This document shows positions 25,434-34,427 of a DNA stretch of 64,000 nucleotides, piece after piece. The position numbers and the translations under genes are program-made. Location: assembly GCF_018918075.1 (NCBI RefSeq), contig NZ_JAHLPW010000009.1:1-64000 (forward strand), in the 5' to 3' direction. Below the pieces are notes generated by a model that saw only the letters and a program-made list of their open reading frames with translations, searched no databases and was not told the DNA's origin. The number at the start of each line of letters is the position of its first letter. Position 1 is the first letter of the stretch. The stretch is from Virgibacillus sp. MSJ-26. Lineage in GTDB: Bacteria; Bacillota; Bacilli; Bacillales; Amphibacillaceae.

Positions 25434-26867
25434 TTAATTACCTTGCTGTGTCGGCATTTCAACTGGCTTTGTATTTTTAACAAAGAAGGCCAATACGAGT
25501 GCTATAATTGCAAATATACCAGCAACAATGAAGGAGACGTTGACACCTCGAATCATACCCTCAACTCCTTGTTCGGGAATGGTTGCTTTAGTCATTATGG
25601 TAACTAACAAAGCAGTACCTACAGATCCTGCAACTTGGCGCATAGTATTATTCATGGCTGTACCGTGCGGAATAAGCTCATTGCTTAATGAATTCAATCC
25701 TGCTGTTGTTACTGGCATCATCACCATTGCGATTCCAAACATTCTAATGGCGTTTACAGTTGCCAAATACGTAAAGGACGTTTCCACATGTAAATTTGCA
25801 AACATGAAGGTAGTAATGACCGTAATAACTAACCCAATAATCGCTAACCATCGTGCACCATATTTGTCAAATAGTCTTCCTGTAATTGGACTCATAAGTC
25901 CCATGATAATGGCTCCCGGCATAAGTGACATTCCAGATTTCATCGCAGAGAATCCAAGCATATCTTGCATCATGATTGGCATTATGACCGCAGCCCCTAT
26001 CATAGCAACGAATGAGACCATTCCAAGCGCTGTTGTAATAGTGAACATTTTGTTCTTAAACACTCTAAATTCAAGAATTGGTTGTTCTAATTTCAATTGA
26101 CGTAGGATAAACCATACTAAAGTAACAGTTCCAATAATTAAGGATACATACACATGTGCACTTGTCCAAGTATGGGTGCCTGCCGAGCTAAATCCATACA
26201 ATATACCGCCGAACCCAAGAGTTGATAAGGCGATTGATAACATGTCGACCTTTGGATACTTCTGTTTAGTAACATTCTTTAAGAGGAAGTAAGCAACGAT
26301 CAAGTCAATGACAACGATCGGTAAAACAATATAAAATAAACTTCTCCATGGGAATTGGTCTACGAGCCACCCTGATAATGTTGGTCCGATAGCTGGTGCA
26401 AAGGCGATGACCATACCAAACATTCCCATTGCAGATCCTCTTTTATTAATGGGAAAAATAAGAAATAAAATAGTCTGCATTAAAGGCATCATAATTCCAG
26501 CACCTGCTGCTTGCAGGACTCTACCTGTCAGCAAAATAGTGAAATTAGGAGCAATTGAAGATATAAATGTACCTACTCCAAATAAACCCATAGCTGTAAA
26601 AAATAATTGTCTTGTTGTAAAACGATCAATCAGGAACGCAGTAATAGGAATCATAATCCCATTAACTAACATAAAAACCGATTGTAGCCATTGAACAGAG
26701 TTAGCATCAATATCTAAATCTTTCATAATATGAGGAAATGCTGTTGTTAATAAGGTCTGATTTAAAATAGCCACAAAAGCTGCAGAAATTAAAACAATGA
26801 CAATTGGTGTTCTATTTATTGTTTCTGAAGAATGAGGCGGATTTTGCTGGTCAATCACATATATCAC
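25434..26867 (-). CDS. MFS multidrug exporter, DHA2 (14-helix) family
   Basis: A 477-residue transporter with 14 predicted helices. Motif A lies in FLIDRFTTRQLF, motif C in GPTLSGWLVDQFPWRSLFYIV, both typical of EmrB/QacA drug:proton antiporters (B. subtilis LmrB/YhcA-like). It expels lipophilic compounds; the substrate is unknown. No TetR or MarR regulator is adjacent. It has its own terminator. Confidence 0.9.
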   Translation of the reverse strand: MIYVIDQQNPPHSSETINRTPIVIVLISAAFVAILNQTLLTTAFPHIMKDLDIDANSVQWLQSVFMLVNGIMIPITAFLIDRFTTRQLFFTAMGLFGVGTFISSIAPNFTILLTGRVLQAAGAGIMMPLMQTILFLIFPINKRGSAMGMFGMVIAFAPAIGPTLSGWLVDQFPWRSLFYIVLPIVVIDLIVAYFLLKNVTKQKYPKVDMLSIALSTLGFGGILYGFSSAGTHTWTSAHVYVSLIIGTVTLVWFILRQLKLEQPILEFRVFKNKMFTITTALGMVSFVAMIGAAVIMPIMMQDMLGFSAMKSGMSLMPGAIIMGLMSPITGRLFDKYGARWLAIIGLVITVITTFMFANLHVETSFTYLATVNAIRMFGIAMVMMPVTTAGLNSLSNELIPHGTAMNNTMRQVAGSVGTALLVTIMTKATIPEQGVEGMIRGVNVSFIVAGIFAIIALVLAFFVKNTKPVEMPTQQGN

Positions 26868-26980
26868 ACTTTCTTTTAGTAAGATTACATTAAAAAGTAC
26901 GTTTTTTTAAACTACGAAAGCTAATTTTAGCATAGATACAAACGATAATAAATGAAAAAGACTATATAAATTAAACATAA

Positions 26981-27024
26981 AAAATACACCCTTCAACCTA
27001 TTATGGCAAAAAGGTGTGTATTTT
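26981..27024 (-). terminator. Terminator of the glutamate-type symporter
   Basis: AAAATACACCCTT and AAAGGTGTGTATTTT form a stem of about 12 pairs with a loop of 13 bases, some 25 bases beyond the symporter stop. T-runs on both sides let it work from either strand. Confidence 0.8.
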
Positions 27025-27049
27025 ATAAAATATTGTTGTTTAATTTATC

Positions 27050-28252
27050 TCAAGACACTTTCTTCTGCTTCTTTTGTTCCGAGACGTCAACGACCACGCT
27101 GGCAGATGCATCACCTATTATGTTAACAGATGTGCGCATCATATCCAGAATACGGTCAATCCCTGCAACAAGTGCCAAACCTTCTAAAGGCAATCCAACA
27201 GCAGCAAGGACCATCGTTAACATAATCATTCCGGCACCTGGTACTCCCGCTGTGCCGATAGAAGCCAACGTCCCTATTAACGCAACTGTTGCTAGCTGAG
27301 CAAAGGTTAAATCAGTTCCAAAATATTGAGCGATAAAAACGACCGCCAAGCCTTGGTAAATCGCTGTTCCATCCATATTTATTGTTGCTCCTAAAGGGAG
27401 AACAAAACTACTCGTTTCCTTTGATACATTCAAATTATCTTCTGCAGACTTCATTGTTACCGGGAGAGTCCCCGCACTACTACTAGTGCTGAATGCTACC
27501 GCAGCTGCCGGGAAAATTCCTTTCAAAAACTGACCTAGATTCATATTACCCAACATTTTAACCGCTACAGAGTATACGATAATAATATGAATTAAACATG
27601 CAATAAGCATGGCTATTATTAATTTTATGAGTGGTAATAAAACAGCCGCTCCATATTCCCCGACAATCGGAGCTAAGAGACCGAATATACCTATGGGTAC
27701 AACAGTCATAATCATACCTGTGATTTTATACATAATTTCAGCAAAACCATCGAAAAACCGTTTGACAGGTTCAGCTTTTTCTCCCACCATAGTGATTCCT
27801 ATTCCCACAAATATAGCAAAGAAAATAATTTGTAGCATATCCGCATTTACTAATGATTCTATTGGATTCGTTGGGATGATGTTTAAAATGGTTTGAACAA
27901 CACCTTCTGACTCTGCCACGTCTACTTCTTCACCGGTCATCTTTAAATCCGTCCCTGTTCCCGGTGAAAATACAAAGCCAGCTAATAAACCTAGGGAAAT
28001 TGCAATGAAACTTGTCACTAAATAATAAGAAATTGTCTTTCCACCTAATCGACCTAACTTCTTTATATCTCCAGTACTTGTGACGCCTACAATGATTGTT
28101 GATAAGATTAATGGAACAATAATAAATTTAATAAGCCTTAAAAATAAATCACCAAGGGGCTCTACAACGCTAATTTGATTTCCAAATATAAGACCAGCTA
28201 TAATAGCAAGAATAAATGCACCAACAATTTGCCAAATTAAACTCTTTTTCAT
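27050..28252 (-). CDS. Glutamate/aspartate-type cation symporter (DAACS family)
   Basis: A 400-residue transporter with the full GltPh-type signature: AFSTSSSAGTLPVT (first hairpin), ATINMDGTAIYQG (NMDGT sodium/substrate motif) and GTAGVPGAGMIM (second hairpin). These fit sodium- or proton-coupled glutamate/aspartate uptake. It is distinct from the family member at 7-8 kb, which has HMDGS in place of NMDGT. AAAGGAGGGAG precedes the ATG. Confidence 0.93.
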   Translation of the reverse strand: MKKSLIWQIVGAFILAIIAGLIFGNQISVVEPLGDLFLRLIKFIIVPLILSTIIVGVTSTGDIKKLGRLGGKTISYYLVTSFIAISLGLLAGFVFSPGTGTDLKMTGEEVDVAESEGVVQTILNIIPTNPIESLVNADMLQIIFFAIFVGIGITMVGEKAEPVKRFFDGFAEIMYKITGMIMTVVPIGIFGLLAPIVGEYGAAVLLPLIKLIIAMLIACLIHIIIVYSVAVKMLGNMNLGQFLKGIFPAAAVAFSTSSSAGTLPVTMKSAEDNLNVSKETSSFVLPLGATINMDGTAIYQGLAVVFIAQYFGTDLTFAQLATVALIGTLASIGTAGVPGAGMIMLTMVLAAVGLPLEGLALVAGIDRILDMMRTSVNIIGDASASVVVDVSEQKKQKKVS

Positions 28253-28390
28253 ATGACTCCCTCCTTTTATAATAAATCGCTTACATTGAAGATCTTTTTG
28301 GCATAGCGACTACGTCTTAATAAAAGCCTATTCATTACTTATCATAATATTAATTATTTTTTGATATCTTATCATTCATATTATCTACAT

Positions 28391-28437
28391 AAAAAAACAC
28401 CCACAGACAGGCTAACCTTTGATCCTCTGTGGATGTA
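28391..28437 (-). terminator. Terminator of the glycine-rich Sm-like gene
   Basis: On the minus strand ACATCCACAGA pairs with TCTGTGGGTGT and is followed by TTTTTTT, just after the stop codon. A strong intrinsic terminator. Confidence 0.85.
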
Positions 28438-28458
28438 TATAATTTTCACATTAATTTG

Positions 28459-28743
28459 TTACCAAAAAATAAGAGGTAATAAAGATAAAGCAGCAATTGT
28501 ACCTAAGGCAATTCGATATCCACGTCCATAACCATATGGACCATAACCACCCATTCCAGGACCGAATCCTCCATAGCCGAAGCCACCTAATCCACCGCCT
28601 CTTCTTCCTAATGGTCTCAAGTGAACGCGACGTTGATTCACATTTTCAATTATTCCTCTATGAACCTGCCCATGATGCGTCCTGATTTCTACAGCCCTGC
28701 CACGATACTGTTGGCAGAGACCATGATAATATTTAACTGACAT
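28459..28743 (-). CDS. Glycine-rich protein with Sm-like N-terminus, spore-associated type
   Basis: A 94-residue protein. Residues 1-45 resemble an LSm-like small beta-barrel (VEIRTHHGQVHRGIIENVNQ); residues 47-75 are rich in Gly, Tyr, Phe and Pro (GGFGYGGFGPGMGG); a hydrophobic segment ends the chain. The make-up is like small coat or forespore proteins in Bacillaceae, but I know no named homologue. It is divergent to two YjcZ-type microproteins. Confidence 0.7.
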   Translation of the reverse strand: MSVKYYHGLCQQYRGRAVEIRTHHGQVHRGIIENVNQRRVHLRPLGRRGGGLGGFGYGGFGPGMGGYGPYGYGRGYRIALGTIAALSLLPLIFW

Positions 28744-28941
28744 GTATTCACCTCCAGTACAGCCTTGTCACATAATATGTTAGTAACCAAGACTCTGTAT
28801 GGGGGAGGTAATTAGATTACAACTTTTCTTAAAAAATCTATCACTTTCGCCCAAATAGTCATTTCTAGTCCTCTCGCCTATAACGTTGAGGACACTTTCA
28901 CATATATTAATGTTAGATAAAGAAATTGGAGGTGCTTTTGA

Positions 28942-29040
28942 ATGAGTGAAGCAGGATATGGTTATGGCGGCGGATTCGCGCTGATTGTTGTATTGTTTAT
29001 CCTATTAATTATTGTTGGTACCGCTTATGTTGGATGGTAA
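28942..29040 (+). CDS. YjcZ-family sporulation microprotein (32 residues)
   Basis: [20 protein letters not shown], then [12 protein letters not shown] and stop. A glycine/tyrosine-rich start is followed by one membrane helix, the YjcZ/BhlA-like pattern often annotated as sporulation proteins. GGAGGTG precedes the ATG by eight bases. It is 29 bp upstream of a second member with the same helix. Confidence 0.85.
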   Translation: MSEAGYGYGGGFALIVVLFILLIIVGTAYVGW

Positions 29041-29069
29041 ATCATAAATATTAATTAGGAGGTTTTTAT

Positions 29070-29225
29070 ATGTTTTGTGGATATGGAGGAGTTGGAAATT
29101 ACGGGTACGGCTACGGTGCTGGCGGTAACGGCGGTGGCTGCTCCGGCGGCGGTTACGGTGGCGGCTTTGCGCTAATCGTCGTTTTATTCATCCTTCTCAT
29201 TATCGTAGGAGCAGCTTGGATGTAA
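29070..29225 (+). CDS. YjcZ-family sporulation microprotein (51 residues)
   Basis: The longer of two tandem YjcZ-type genes. Residues 1-32 are Gly/Tyr-rich with two cysteines (FCGYGG, GGCSGG); residues 33-51 form a membrane helix ([19 protein letters not shown]) nearly identical to the neighbour. AGGAGG precedes the ATG. A tandem duplication is likely. The Gly-rich arm is more GC-rich than its surroundings. Confidence 0.87.
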   Translation: MFCGYGGVGNYGYGYGAGGNGGGCSGGGYGGGFALIVVLFILLIIVGAAWM

Positions 29226-29233
29226 TCTTATCC

Positions 29234-29264
29234 CTATCACTTGTCAATATTTGACAAGTGATAG
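29234..29264 (+). terminator. Terminator of the YjcZ pair
   Basis: CTATCACTTGTCAA and TTGACAAGTGATAG are perfect complements with a three-base loop, nine bases after the stop codon. ATTGCTTT follows. Confidence 0.82.
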
Positions 29265-29324
29265 ATTGCTTTACATAAATATAATCCAAGTGATAATCTT
29301 AAGTGCAACTGAATCACTTAAAAT

Positions 29325-29352
29325 TACCCCCCACCTCACAATGGTGGGGGGG
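29325..29352 (-). terminator. Strong GC hairpin after the 44-residue gene
   Basis: CCCCCCACC and GGTGGGGGG form a nine-pair GC stem with a seven-base loop. On the minus strand it is followed by TAATTTTAAG, three bases after the stop codon of the small lysine-rich gene. Confidence 0.7.
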
Positions 29353-29355
29353 CTG

Positions 29356-29490
29356 CTATTGTCGATAAATATCATCCGCATTTTTATAACGTAATCTTTC
29401 TGATTTTACTTTATTCTTTTTATTAGATGCAGATTTTTTCTTAATATTTTTAGATTCTTTTAAGATATCATCATTTTTGTCTTTTACCAT
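29356..29490 (-). CDS. 44-residue lysine-rich microprotein
   Basis: A frame starting MVKDKNDDILKESKNIKKKS and ending YKNADDIYRQ, with about one third Lys/Arg and one fifth Asp/Glu. GAGG lies nine bases upstream of the ATG, and a strong terminator hairpin follows the stop at once. It has no membrane helix. Such short lysine-rich proteins are frequent in Bacillus spores, but I know no named family, so its role is open. Confidence 0.6.
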   Translation of the reverse strand: MVKDKNDDILKESKNIKKKSASNKKNKVKSERLRYKNADDIYRQ

Positions 29491-29699
29491 ACGGATAACC
29501 TCGTTAATCATGAATTATTTTATCTACATGCTTAAGGTTCTCTTCTCCTCTTAATTTATCCTAATAAATGCCGTTATATTTTTGATTAAAACATTAATTT
29601 AACTCATCCACCGCTTTACTCGTTCTAAACCTTTGTTCTTATGTGTACAAGCAGTGCATATAATGATTAAAAACAGATGTTAGATCGTGGAGGAATACA

Positions 29700-29975
29700 A
29701 TGCTTACTTTTTTACAAAAAGCAATTATAGTAATGGCATTATTAAGGGTATTGTCTGGTTCAATTGAATTATTTGCGGCATTTCTTATGTTACGATTTAA
29801 TGATATTGAAAAAGCTTTAGTTATTAATGGTTCTTTATCGTTAATTGGACCATTATTTTTAATTGTATCTATATCAGTGGGTCTTTATGATATGGCTGAT
29901 AAATTACCGATTCAGAAAATGATTTGGATCGTTTTAGGTGTTGCTTGTATTCTTTACGGGGTTAAAAGCAGTTAA
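29700..29975 (+). CDS. yqhV: YqhV family (DUF2619) membrane protein
   Basis: A 91-residue protein with three membrane helices, starting with a hydrophobic segment that contains ALLRVLSGSIELFAAFLML, the conserved YqhV core. In B. subtilis, yqhV lies upstream of the spoIIIA operon; here it is alone. Its last 42 bases overlap the end of the ssuB-like gene on the other strand. GTGGAGG precedes the ATG. Confidence 0.85.
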   Translation: MLTFLQKAIIVMALLRVLSGSIELFAAFLMLRFNDIEKALVINGSLSLIGPLFLIVSISVGLYDMADKLPIQKMIWIVLGVACILYGVKSS

Positions 29976-30743
29976 GTCTATTACGTCTCCCTTTAGCGTA
30001 TCTTGACAATGATTGCTTCCTATAATATGATCTAATATTCTTTTATGGTAGTAAGAAAAAGCTTCTTGGGTACGTTCACGAGGTCTTATTAAGTTAATAT
30101 GTTCGTCTAAAGCAATCAAACCGTCTTCGATTAAAACCACCCGGTCAGCCATAGCGACGGCTTCTTCAACGTCATGGGTTATCAAAACTGAAGTGAACCC
30201 TCGTTCTTTCCATAAATTTTCGATGAGTGCCTGCATTTCGATTCTAGTAAAAGCATCCAAAGCTCCAAGGGGTTCATCAAGCAAAAGCAATTCTGGATTA
30301 TGGACTAAAGCTCTCGCTAAAGCAACCCTTTGCTTTTGACCACCTGATAATTGACTGGGCCAGTCATTCATCTTCTCTTTTAGTCCAACATTATTAAGGG
30401 CTTCAATTGCTCTATATTTATTATCTTTAGAAAGTCCAATACACACGTTATCTAGCACGTCTTTCCAGGGGAGCAACCTCCCGTCTTGAAACATGATTCG
30501 TGCCTTTTCATTTAATTTATCTAAAGGTTTATCATTCATATAAATTGTACCATGACACTGTTCTTCTAAACCTGCCATTAATCGTAAAAGTGTGCTCTTA
30601 CCACATCCACTTTTACCAATGACAGCTATAAACTCACCTCTCATGATGTTTAAATTAACATTTTTTAATACAGATAATTTTTCGTAGTTCTTTTTTATAT
30701 CTCTTAAAACCATATGATTTTTTTCATTTACCAAAGATTCCAA
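29934..30743 (-). CDS. ssuB: Aliphatic sulfonate ABC transporter ATPase SsuB
   Basis: A 269-residue ABC ATPase: Walker A GKSGCGKSTL near residue 43, Q-loop MFQDGRLLPW, signature LSGGQKQR, Walker B LLLLDEPLGALD, switch His in ITHDVEE. The short Q-loop with DGRLLPW is typical of nitrate/sulfonate/taurine importers. It powers SsuC with SsuA as binding protein. The TTG start follows AAGGAGAG. Its 3' end overlaps yqhV tail to tail. Confidence 0.93.
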   Translation of the reverse strand: MESLVNEKNHMVLRDIKKNYEKLSVLKNVNLNIMRGEFIAVIGKSGCGKSTLLRLMAGLEEQCHGTIYMNDKPLDKLNEKARIMFQDGRLLPWKDVLDNVCIGLSKDNKYRAIEALNNVGLKEKMNDWPSQLSGGQKQRVALARALVHNPELLLLDEPLGALDAFTRIEMQALIENLWKERGFTSVLITHDVEEAVAMADRVVLIEDGLIALDEHINLIRPRERTQEAFSYYHKRILDHIIGSNHCQDTLKGDVIDLTAFNPVKNTSNT

Positions 30744-30758
30744 AATAGATCTCTCCTT

Positions 30759-31520
30759 CTACGTGTTCCATCTGAGATATCGCTCTTCAAAATACTTAGC
30801 AATGATGTCGGATATTTTACCTAATAAAGCATAAAGAACGATGCTAAGAACAATGATGTCCATTTGCATAAAATCTCGTGCATTCATTGCCATATAACCT
30901 ATGCCAGCATGTGTCGATATGGTTTCAGCTACAATTAAAGTCAACCACATCACTCCAAGTGCATAGCGAATTCCAACTAAAATAGAAGACATTGCACTAG
31001 GAAAAACAACGTGAAAAAATAATGATTTTCCTTTTAAGCCGTAAGCGCGCCCCATCTCAATCAGTCCTTTATCAACAGACTTAATACCATGATAGGTATT
31101 AAGATAAACAGGAAATAACACACCGAGAGCCACTAAGAAAATTTTAGACATTTCGTCGATACCAAACCATAAAATGACGAGAGGAATCAAGGCTAAATGT
31201 GGAATGTTCCTCAACATTTGAACAGATGTGTCAAATAAAAGTTCAGAGAAACGGAATATTCCATTAAATAGCCCTAATAAAAATCCGATTCCTCCTCCTA
31301 TTAGGAAGCCAATTAATGCCCGCCAAAGACTTGCGGAAAGATGAGTAAATAGTTCACCTGTTATCATAAGAGATATACCAGCTTGAAATACTGCTGAAGG
31401 TGCAGGTAATATTCTGTCTGGTATGATTCCCACCCAAGAGAATAATTGCCATAGAATTAATAATAAAACAGGGACAAGCCATGGTATTATTTTTTTGAAT
31501 ACGTTTCGATCCCGTTTCAA
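30759..31520 (-). CDS. ssuC: Sulfonate ABC transporter permease SsuC
   Basis: A 253-residue permease with about six helices; the EAA loop (EMGRAYGLKGKSLFFHVVFPSAMSS region, residues 155-180) contacts the ATPase. It belongs to the SsuC/TauC/NrtB family. It lies between ssuA and ssuB with short gaps, one operon. No FMNH2-dependent monooxygenase (ssuD) follows, so the sulfonate-cleaving enzyme must be elsewhere. Confidence 0.93.
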   Translation of the reverse strand: MKRDRNVFKKIIPWLVPVLLLILWQLFSWVGIIPDRILPAPSAVFQAGISLMITGELFTHLSASLWRALIGFLIGGGIGFLLGLFNGIFRFSELLFDTSVQMLRNIPHLALIPLVILWFGIDEMSKIFLVALGVLFPVYLNTYHGIKSVDKGLIEMGRAYGLKGKSLFFHVVFPSAMSSILVGIRYALGVMWLTLIVAETISTHAGIGYMAMNARDFMQMDIIVLSIVLYALLGKISDIIAKYFEERYLRWNT

Positions 31521-31552
31521 ATTACCACCTCCTCAAAAATTCATCTCTCTCA

Positions 31553-32512
31553 TTACTCCATAACATCACGTACATTTATTTCTTTAGGTATTATATTTAA
31601 TTCATAAAAAGTATCTGCAATTTCTTGTTGTTCCTCAATTATCTCTTCCGTTATATCATCAACACCATATGTCCTTCTTTCCACTGCCATTTGAATGGAT
31701 TCTTCATCGATATTTAAAATGGGAGCTAGCATAAGTATTAAATCGTCATGATTATTGTTTGCCCATTCAGATGACTCTGTTACCTCATTGATAATCATGT
31801 CAGCTATATCTGCATGGGCAACTGCAAACGATTCAGTCGCTATAAAGAAATCTCGGTCTGTCGATAAACCTTCACCATTTACAAGCATTTTCCCATCCGA
31901 ATTAATTTCGGTTGAAGCGGTAAATGGATCCCAAACAACTATGGCATCGATATTTCCTTGTTCAAAAGCAACTCGCGCATCGCCTGGAGTTAAAAAAGCT
32001 GGGATAATATCCTCGTAATTAAGTCCGTCTTGTTCAAGTGCTTTGACTAATAAAAAATGTGAACTAGAACCTTTGGCAAAGCCAATTTCTTTTCCTTTTA
32101 AATCTTTTATTTGCTTTATATTTGAATTCTCTCGAACCAATATTCCACTACCATGAAATTTCGATTTCCCAGCTGCTAATATAACAAAAGAAGCTTCAGC
32201 TGCTTGTGCAAAGATTACTGGCGAATTTCCTGTTCGCCCTATATCAATACTACCTGCATTTAATGCCTCAACTAAGGCAGGACCTTCCTGAAATTCCTTC
32301 CATTCAACATCATATCCTCTTGACTCCAGTTTTTCATCAAGTGAGCCGAGGGACTTTACAATCACTAGAGGCCCATTCTTTTGATAACCAATACGAATCA
32401 CGTTATCTTCTTTATCTTGCATAGCAGACGAAATCTCTTGGGAACTGCATCCGATTACGATTAACATCAACAAAGCTAAACTAGACCATAATAAAACTAT
32501 TTTATGTCTCAT
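31553..32512 (-). CDS. ssuA: Sulfonate-binding lipoprotein SsuA
   Basis: A 319-residue binding protein with a lipobox ending MLIVIGCSS, so it is tethered to the outer face of the membrane. The two-lobed NMT1/SsuA fold shows in IRIGYQKNGPLVIVKS, AGSIDIGRTGNSPVIFAQ and IVVWDPFTAS. Substrate is an aliphatic sulfonate or a similar anion. I chose the ATG following AAGGTGGG over the GTG inside that site. First gene of ssuACB. Confidence 0.92.
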   Translation of the reverse strand: MRHKIVLLWSSLALLMLIVIGCSSQEISSAMQDKEDNVIRIGYQKNGPLVIVKSLGSLDEKLESRGYDVEWKEFQEGPALVEALNAGSIDIGRTGNSPVIFAQAAEASFVILAAGKSKFHGSGILVRENSNIKQIKDLKGKEIGFAKGSSSHFLLVKALEQDGLNYEDIIPAFLTPGDARVAFEQGNIDAIVVWDPFTASTEINSDGKMLVNGEGLSTDRDFFIATESFAVAHADIADMIINEVTESSEWANNNHDDLILMLAPILNIDEESIQMAVERRTYGVDDITEEIIEEQQEIADTFYELNIIPKEINVRDVME

Positions 32513-32683
32513 ATTTCCCACCTTATTTGCCCATAATAAACTTCTAAGTTAGCCTATGTATAAAATTTTGGTAGGTTCCTGTCCTTAAAAAATTCAAACA
32601 TATTTTTATAAGCTATAGTAAATACTAAGAAAGTGAAAATTTTGCTGATATGCGGTGTATTGATCTAAAAAGGAGGATGAATA

Positions 32684-33163
32684 TTGACTAAGGAACCTTA
32701 TCATTCCGGTGAAGTTTATCATTTATGGAACTATCTATATGAAGCTAAAGAAATTATAGTCACAATACAAGTTGCACGTAATCACACTGAAGATAAAGAT
32801 TTGAAACTTTTTCTTGACGATATGATGGAAAGCAATTTAACGGAGGAAGAGCAACAAGTGGAAGTTATATTGAAAGAGACAGGTATCAGGTTACCACCTG
32901 CACCACCAGACAAGCCTAATGTAGAAATTCAGGATATCCCTGCAGGGGCAAGGTTTAATGATTCAGAAATAGCGAGACTCGTTCAAAAAGAATTATTAGC
33001 AAGTCAACTTCAATGCAGTTACATCATAGGTATGTCAACACAAGAAAATATTAAAAATCTATTTGAAGAATTTCATTCCCAAAAAGCTGAATTTGAAATT
33101 AAACTCCTTACCATTACGAAAGATAAAGGTTGGTATACACCCCCACCAATTAATTTAAAATAA
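32684..33163 (+). CDS. DUF3231-family protein
   Basis: A 159-residue helical protein that resembles one half of DUF3231 proteins, which have two ferritin-like four-helix repeats. Conserved parts are HSGEVYHLWNYLYEA, LPPAPPDKPNV and the C-terminal GWYTPPP. The function is unknown; these proteins are common in Bacillaceae and often linked to spores. The TTG start follows AAGGAGGATG by a few bases. The MFS gene 22 bp downstream is probably in the same transcript. Confidence 0.82.
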   Translation: MTKEPYHSGEVYHLWNYLYEAKEIIVTIQVARNHTEDKDLKLFLDDMMESNLTEEEQQVEVILKETGIRLPPAPPDKPNVEIQDIPAGARFNDSEIARLVQKELLASQLQCSYIIGMSTQENIKNLFEEFHSQKAEFEIKLLTITKDKGWYTPPPINLK

Positions 33164-33185
33164 CATGATTACAGGAGTGACTTAA

Positions 33186-34421
33186 ATGGCAAAAAAAAGT
33201 CAAGGAATGGCCATTGCAGCCATTGGATCCATTCCGCTTATCATGACGTTGGGAAATTCTATGCTCATCCCAATACTTCCAGCAATGAAATCATCACTCG
33301 AACTTTCACAATTACAAGTCAGTTTTACCATTACTGTTTACTCGATTGCTGCTGCCATTTTCATACCAATTTTAGGCTATTTTTCCGATCGATTTTCGAG
33401 AAAAGTAATTATTATACCTTCACTCATATTAACAATTATTGGTGGAGTCATTGCTGGACTAGGGTCTTCAACATTAAACTCATATATCTGGTTACTCATC
33501 GGCAGAGTGGTCCAGGGTATAGGGGCAGCAGGGAGTGCTCCGATTGCCATGGCTTTAACAGGTGATCTTTTTAAAGGTGAGGAACAAAGTCGAGTGCTTG
33601 GCATTCTTGAATCTTCAAACGGACTTGGTAAAGTATTATCACCAATCTTTGGCTCACTCTTTGGCCTCATTGTATGGTACTCTGTTTTTTACGCTATTCC
33701 TATACTAAGCCTTATAGCTGTTATTTTGACCTGGATTTTCATTAAGGAAAAAGGGTATCGTGAAGCGCCACCTCCTTTTCGTAAGTATTTTCACGGTCTT
33801 TTAAACGTCTTTAAATTAGAAGGTAGATGGTTGTTTATTTGTTATTTAGCTGGTGGAGTATGTCTTTTTACGTTATTTGGTATTCTTTTCTTTTTATCTG
33901 ACGTTTTAGAGGAAAAACATAAAATTGAGGGTGTCATCAAGGGTGTTATTTTGGCAATTCCACTGCTCGTTATGGTAACCACCGCTTATTTAACCGGCAG
34001 TAAAATTGGAAAAAATCTAGAAAAAATGAAACTTTGGATGCTAATAGGCTTTGGCCTTATGACTGCATCTTATATTTTATTAGCTTTTTTTGGAAAACTT
34101 ATTCCTTTTCTAGCTATACTTAGTATCAGCAGTGTTGGTGCTGGTCTTATTTTACCTTGTGTAAACAGTCTAATAACAGGTTCAGTAGGAAAATCCAAAC
34201 GAGGTTTTGTCACATCGTTGTATAATTCTGTTCGCTTTATTGGTGTTGCGATCGGTCCGCCTGTTTTTGCTCGTTTAATGGAGTGGTCGATAAAAGGGAT
34301 GTTTTTATCACTTGCCACCTTGACATTAATCATTGGATTACTTGTCCTCCTGTTCATCAAGGTAAAAGGATTTGATGGAAAAGAAAATAAAGAAACAGTA
34401 TTTCGTTATAATTATCTTTGA
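33186..34421 (+). CDS. MFS exporter, DHA1 (12-helix) family
   Basis: A 411-residue transporter with 12 predicted helices. Motif A is [13 protein letters not shown] near residue 70, and the helix-4 region reads [15 protein letters not shown]. The family exports drugs or siderophores; similarity to the bacillibactin exporter YmfD is possible but not certain. It closely follows the DUF3231 gene. Confidence 0.87.
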   Translation: MAKKSQGMAIAAIGSIPLIMTLGNSMLIPILPAMKSSLELSQLQVSFTITVYSIAAAIFIPILGYFSDRFSRKVIIIPSLILTIIGGVIAGLGSSTLNSYIWLLIGRVVQGIGAAGSAPIAMALTGDLFKGEEQSRVLGILESSNGLGKVLSPIFGSLFGLIVWYSVFYAIPILSLIAVILTWIFIKEKGYREAPPPFRKYFHGLLNVFKLEGRWLFICYLAGGVCLFTLFGILFFLSDVLEEKHKIEGVIKGVILAIPLLVMVTTAYLTGSKIGKNLEKMKLWMLIGFGLMTASYILLAFFGKLIPFLAILSISSVGAGLILPCVNSLITGSVGKSKRGFVTSLYNSVRFIGVAIGPPVFARLMEWSIKGMFLSLATLTLIIGLLVLLFIKVKGFDGKENKETVFRYNYL

Positions 34422-34427
34422 AGTTGT

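Noticed and set aside
25528..26100. 190-codon plus-strand ORF
   Set aside because: It is antisense to the MFS exporter, whose membrane helices and motifs are clear; no ribosome binding site.
27003..27299. 98-codon plus-strand ORF at the end of the glutamate-type symporter
   Set aside because: It is antisense to the conserved C-terminus of the symporter; the residue make-up is that of a reverse-frame shadow.
31553..32683. S-box or T-box riboswitch upstream of ssuA
   Set aside because: The leader lacks the conserved SAM-aptamer or T-box sequences.
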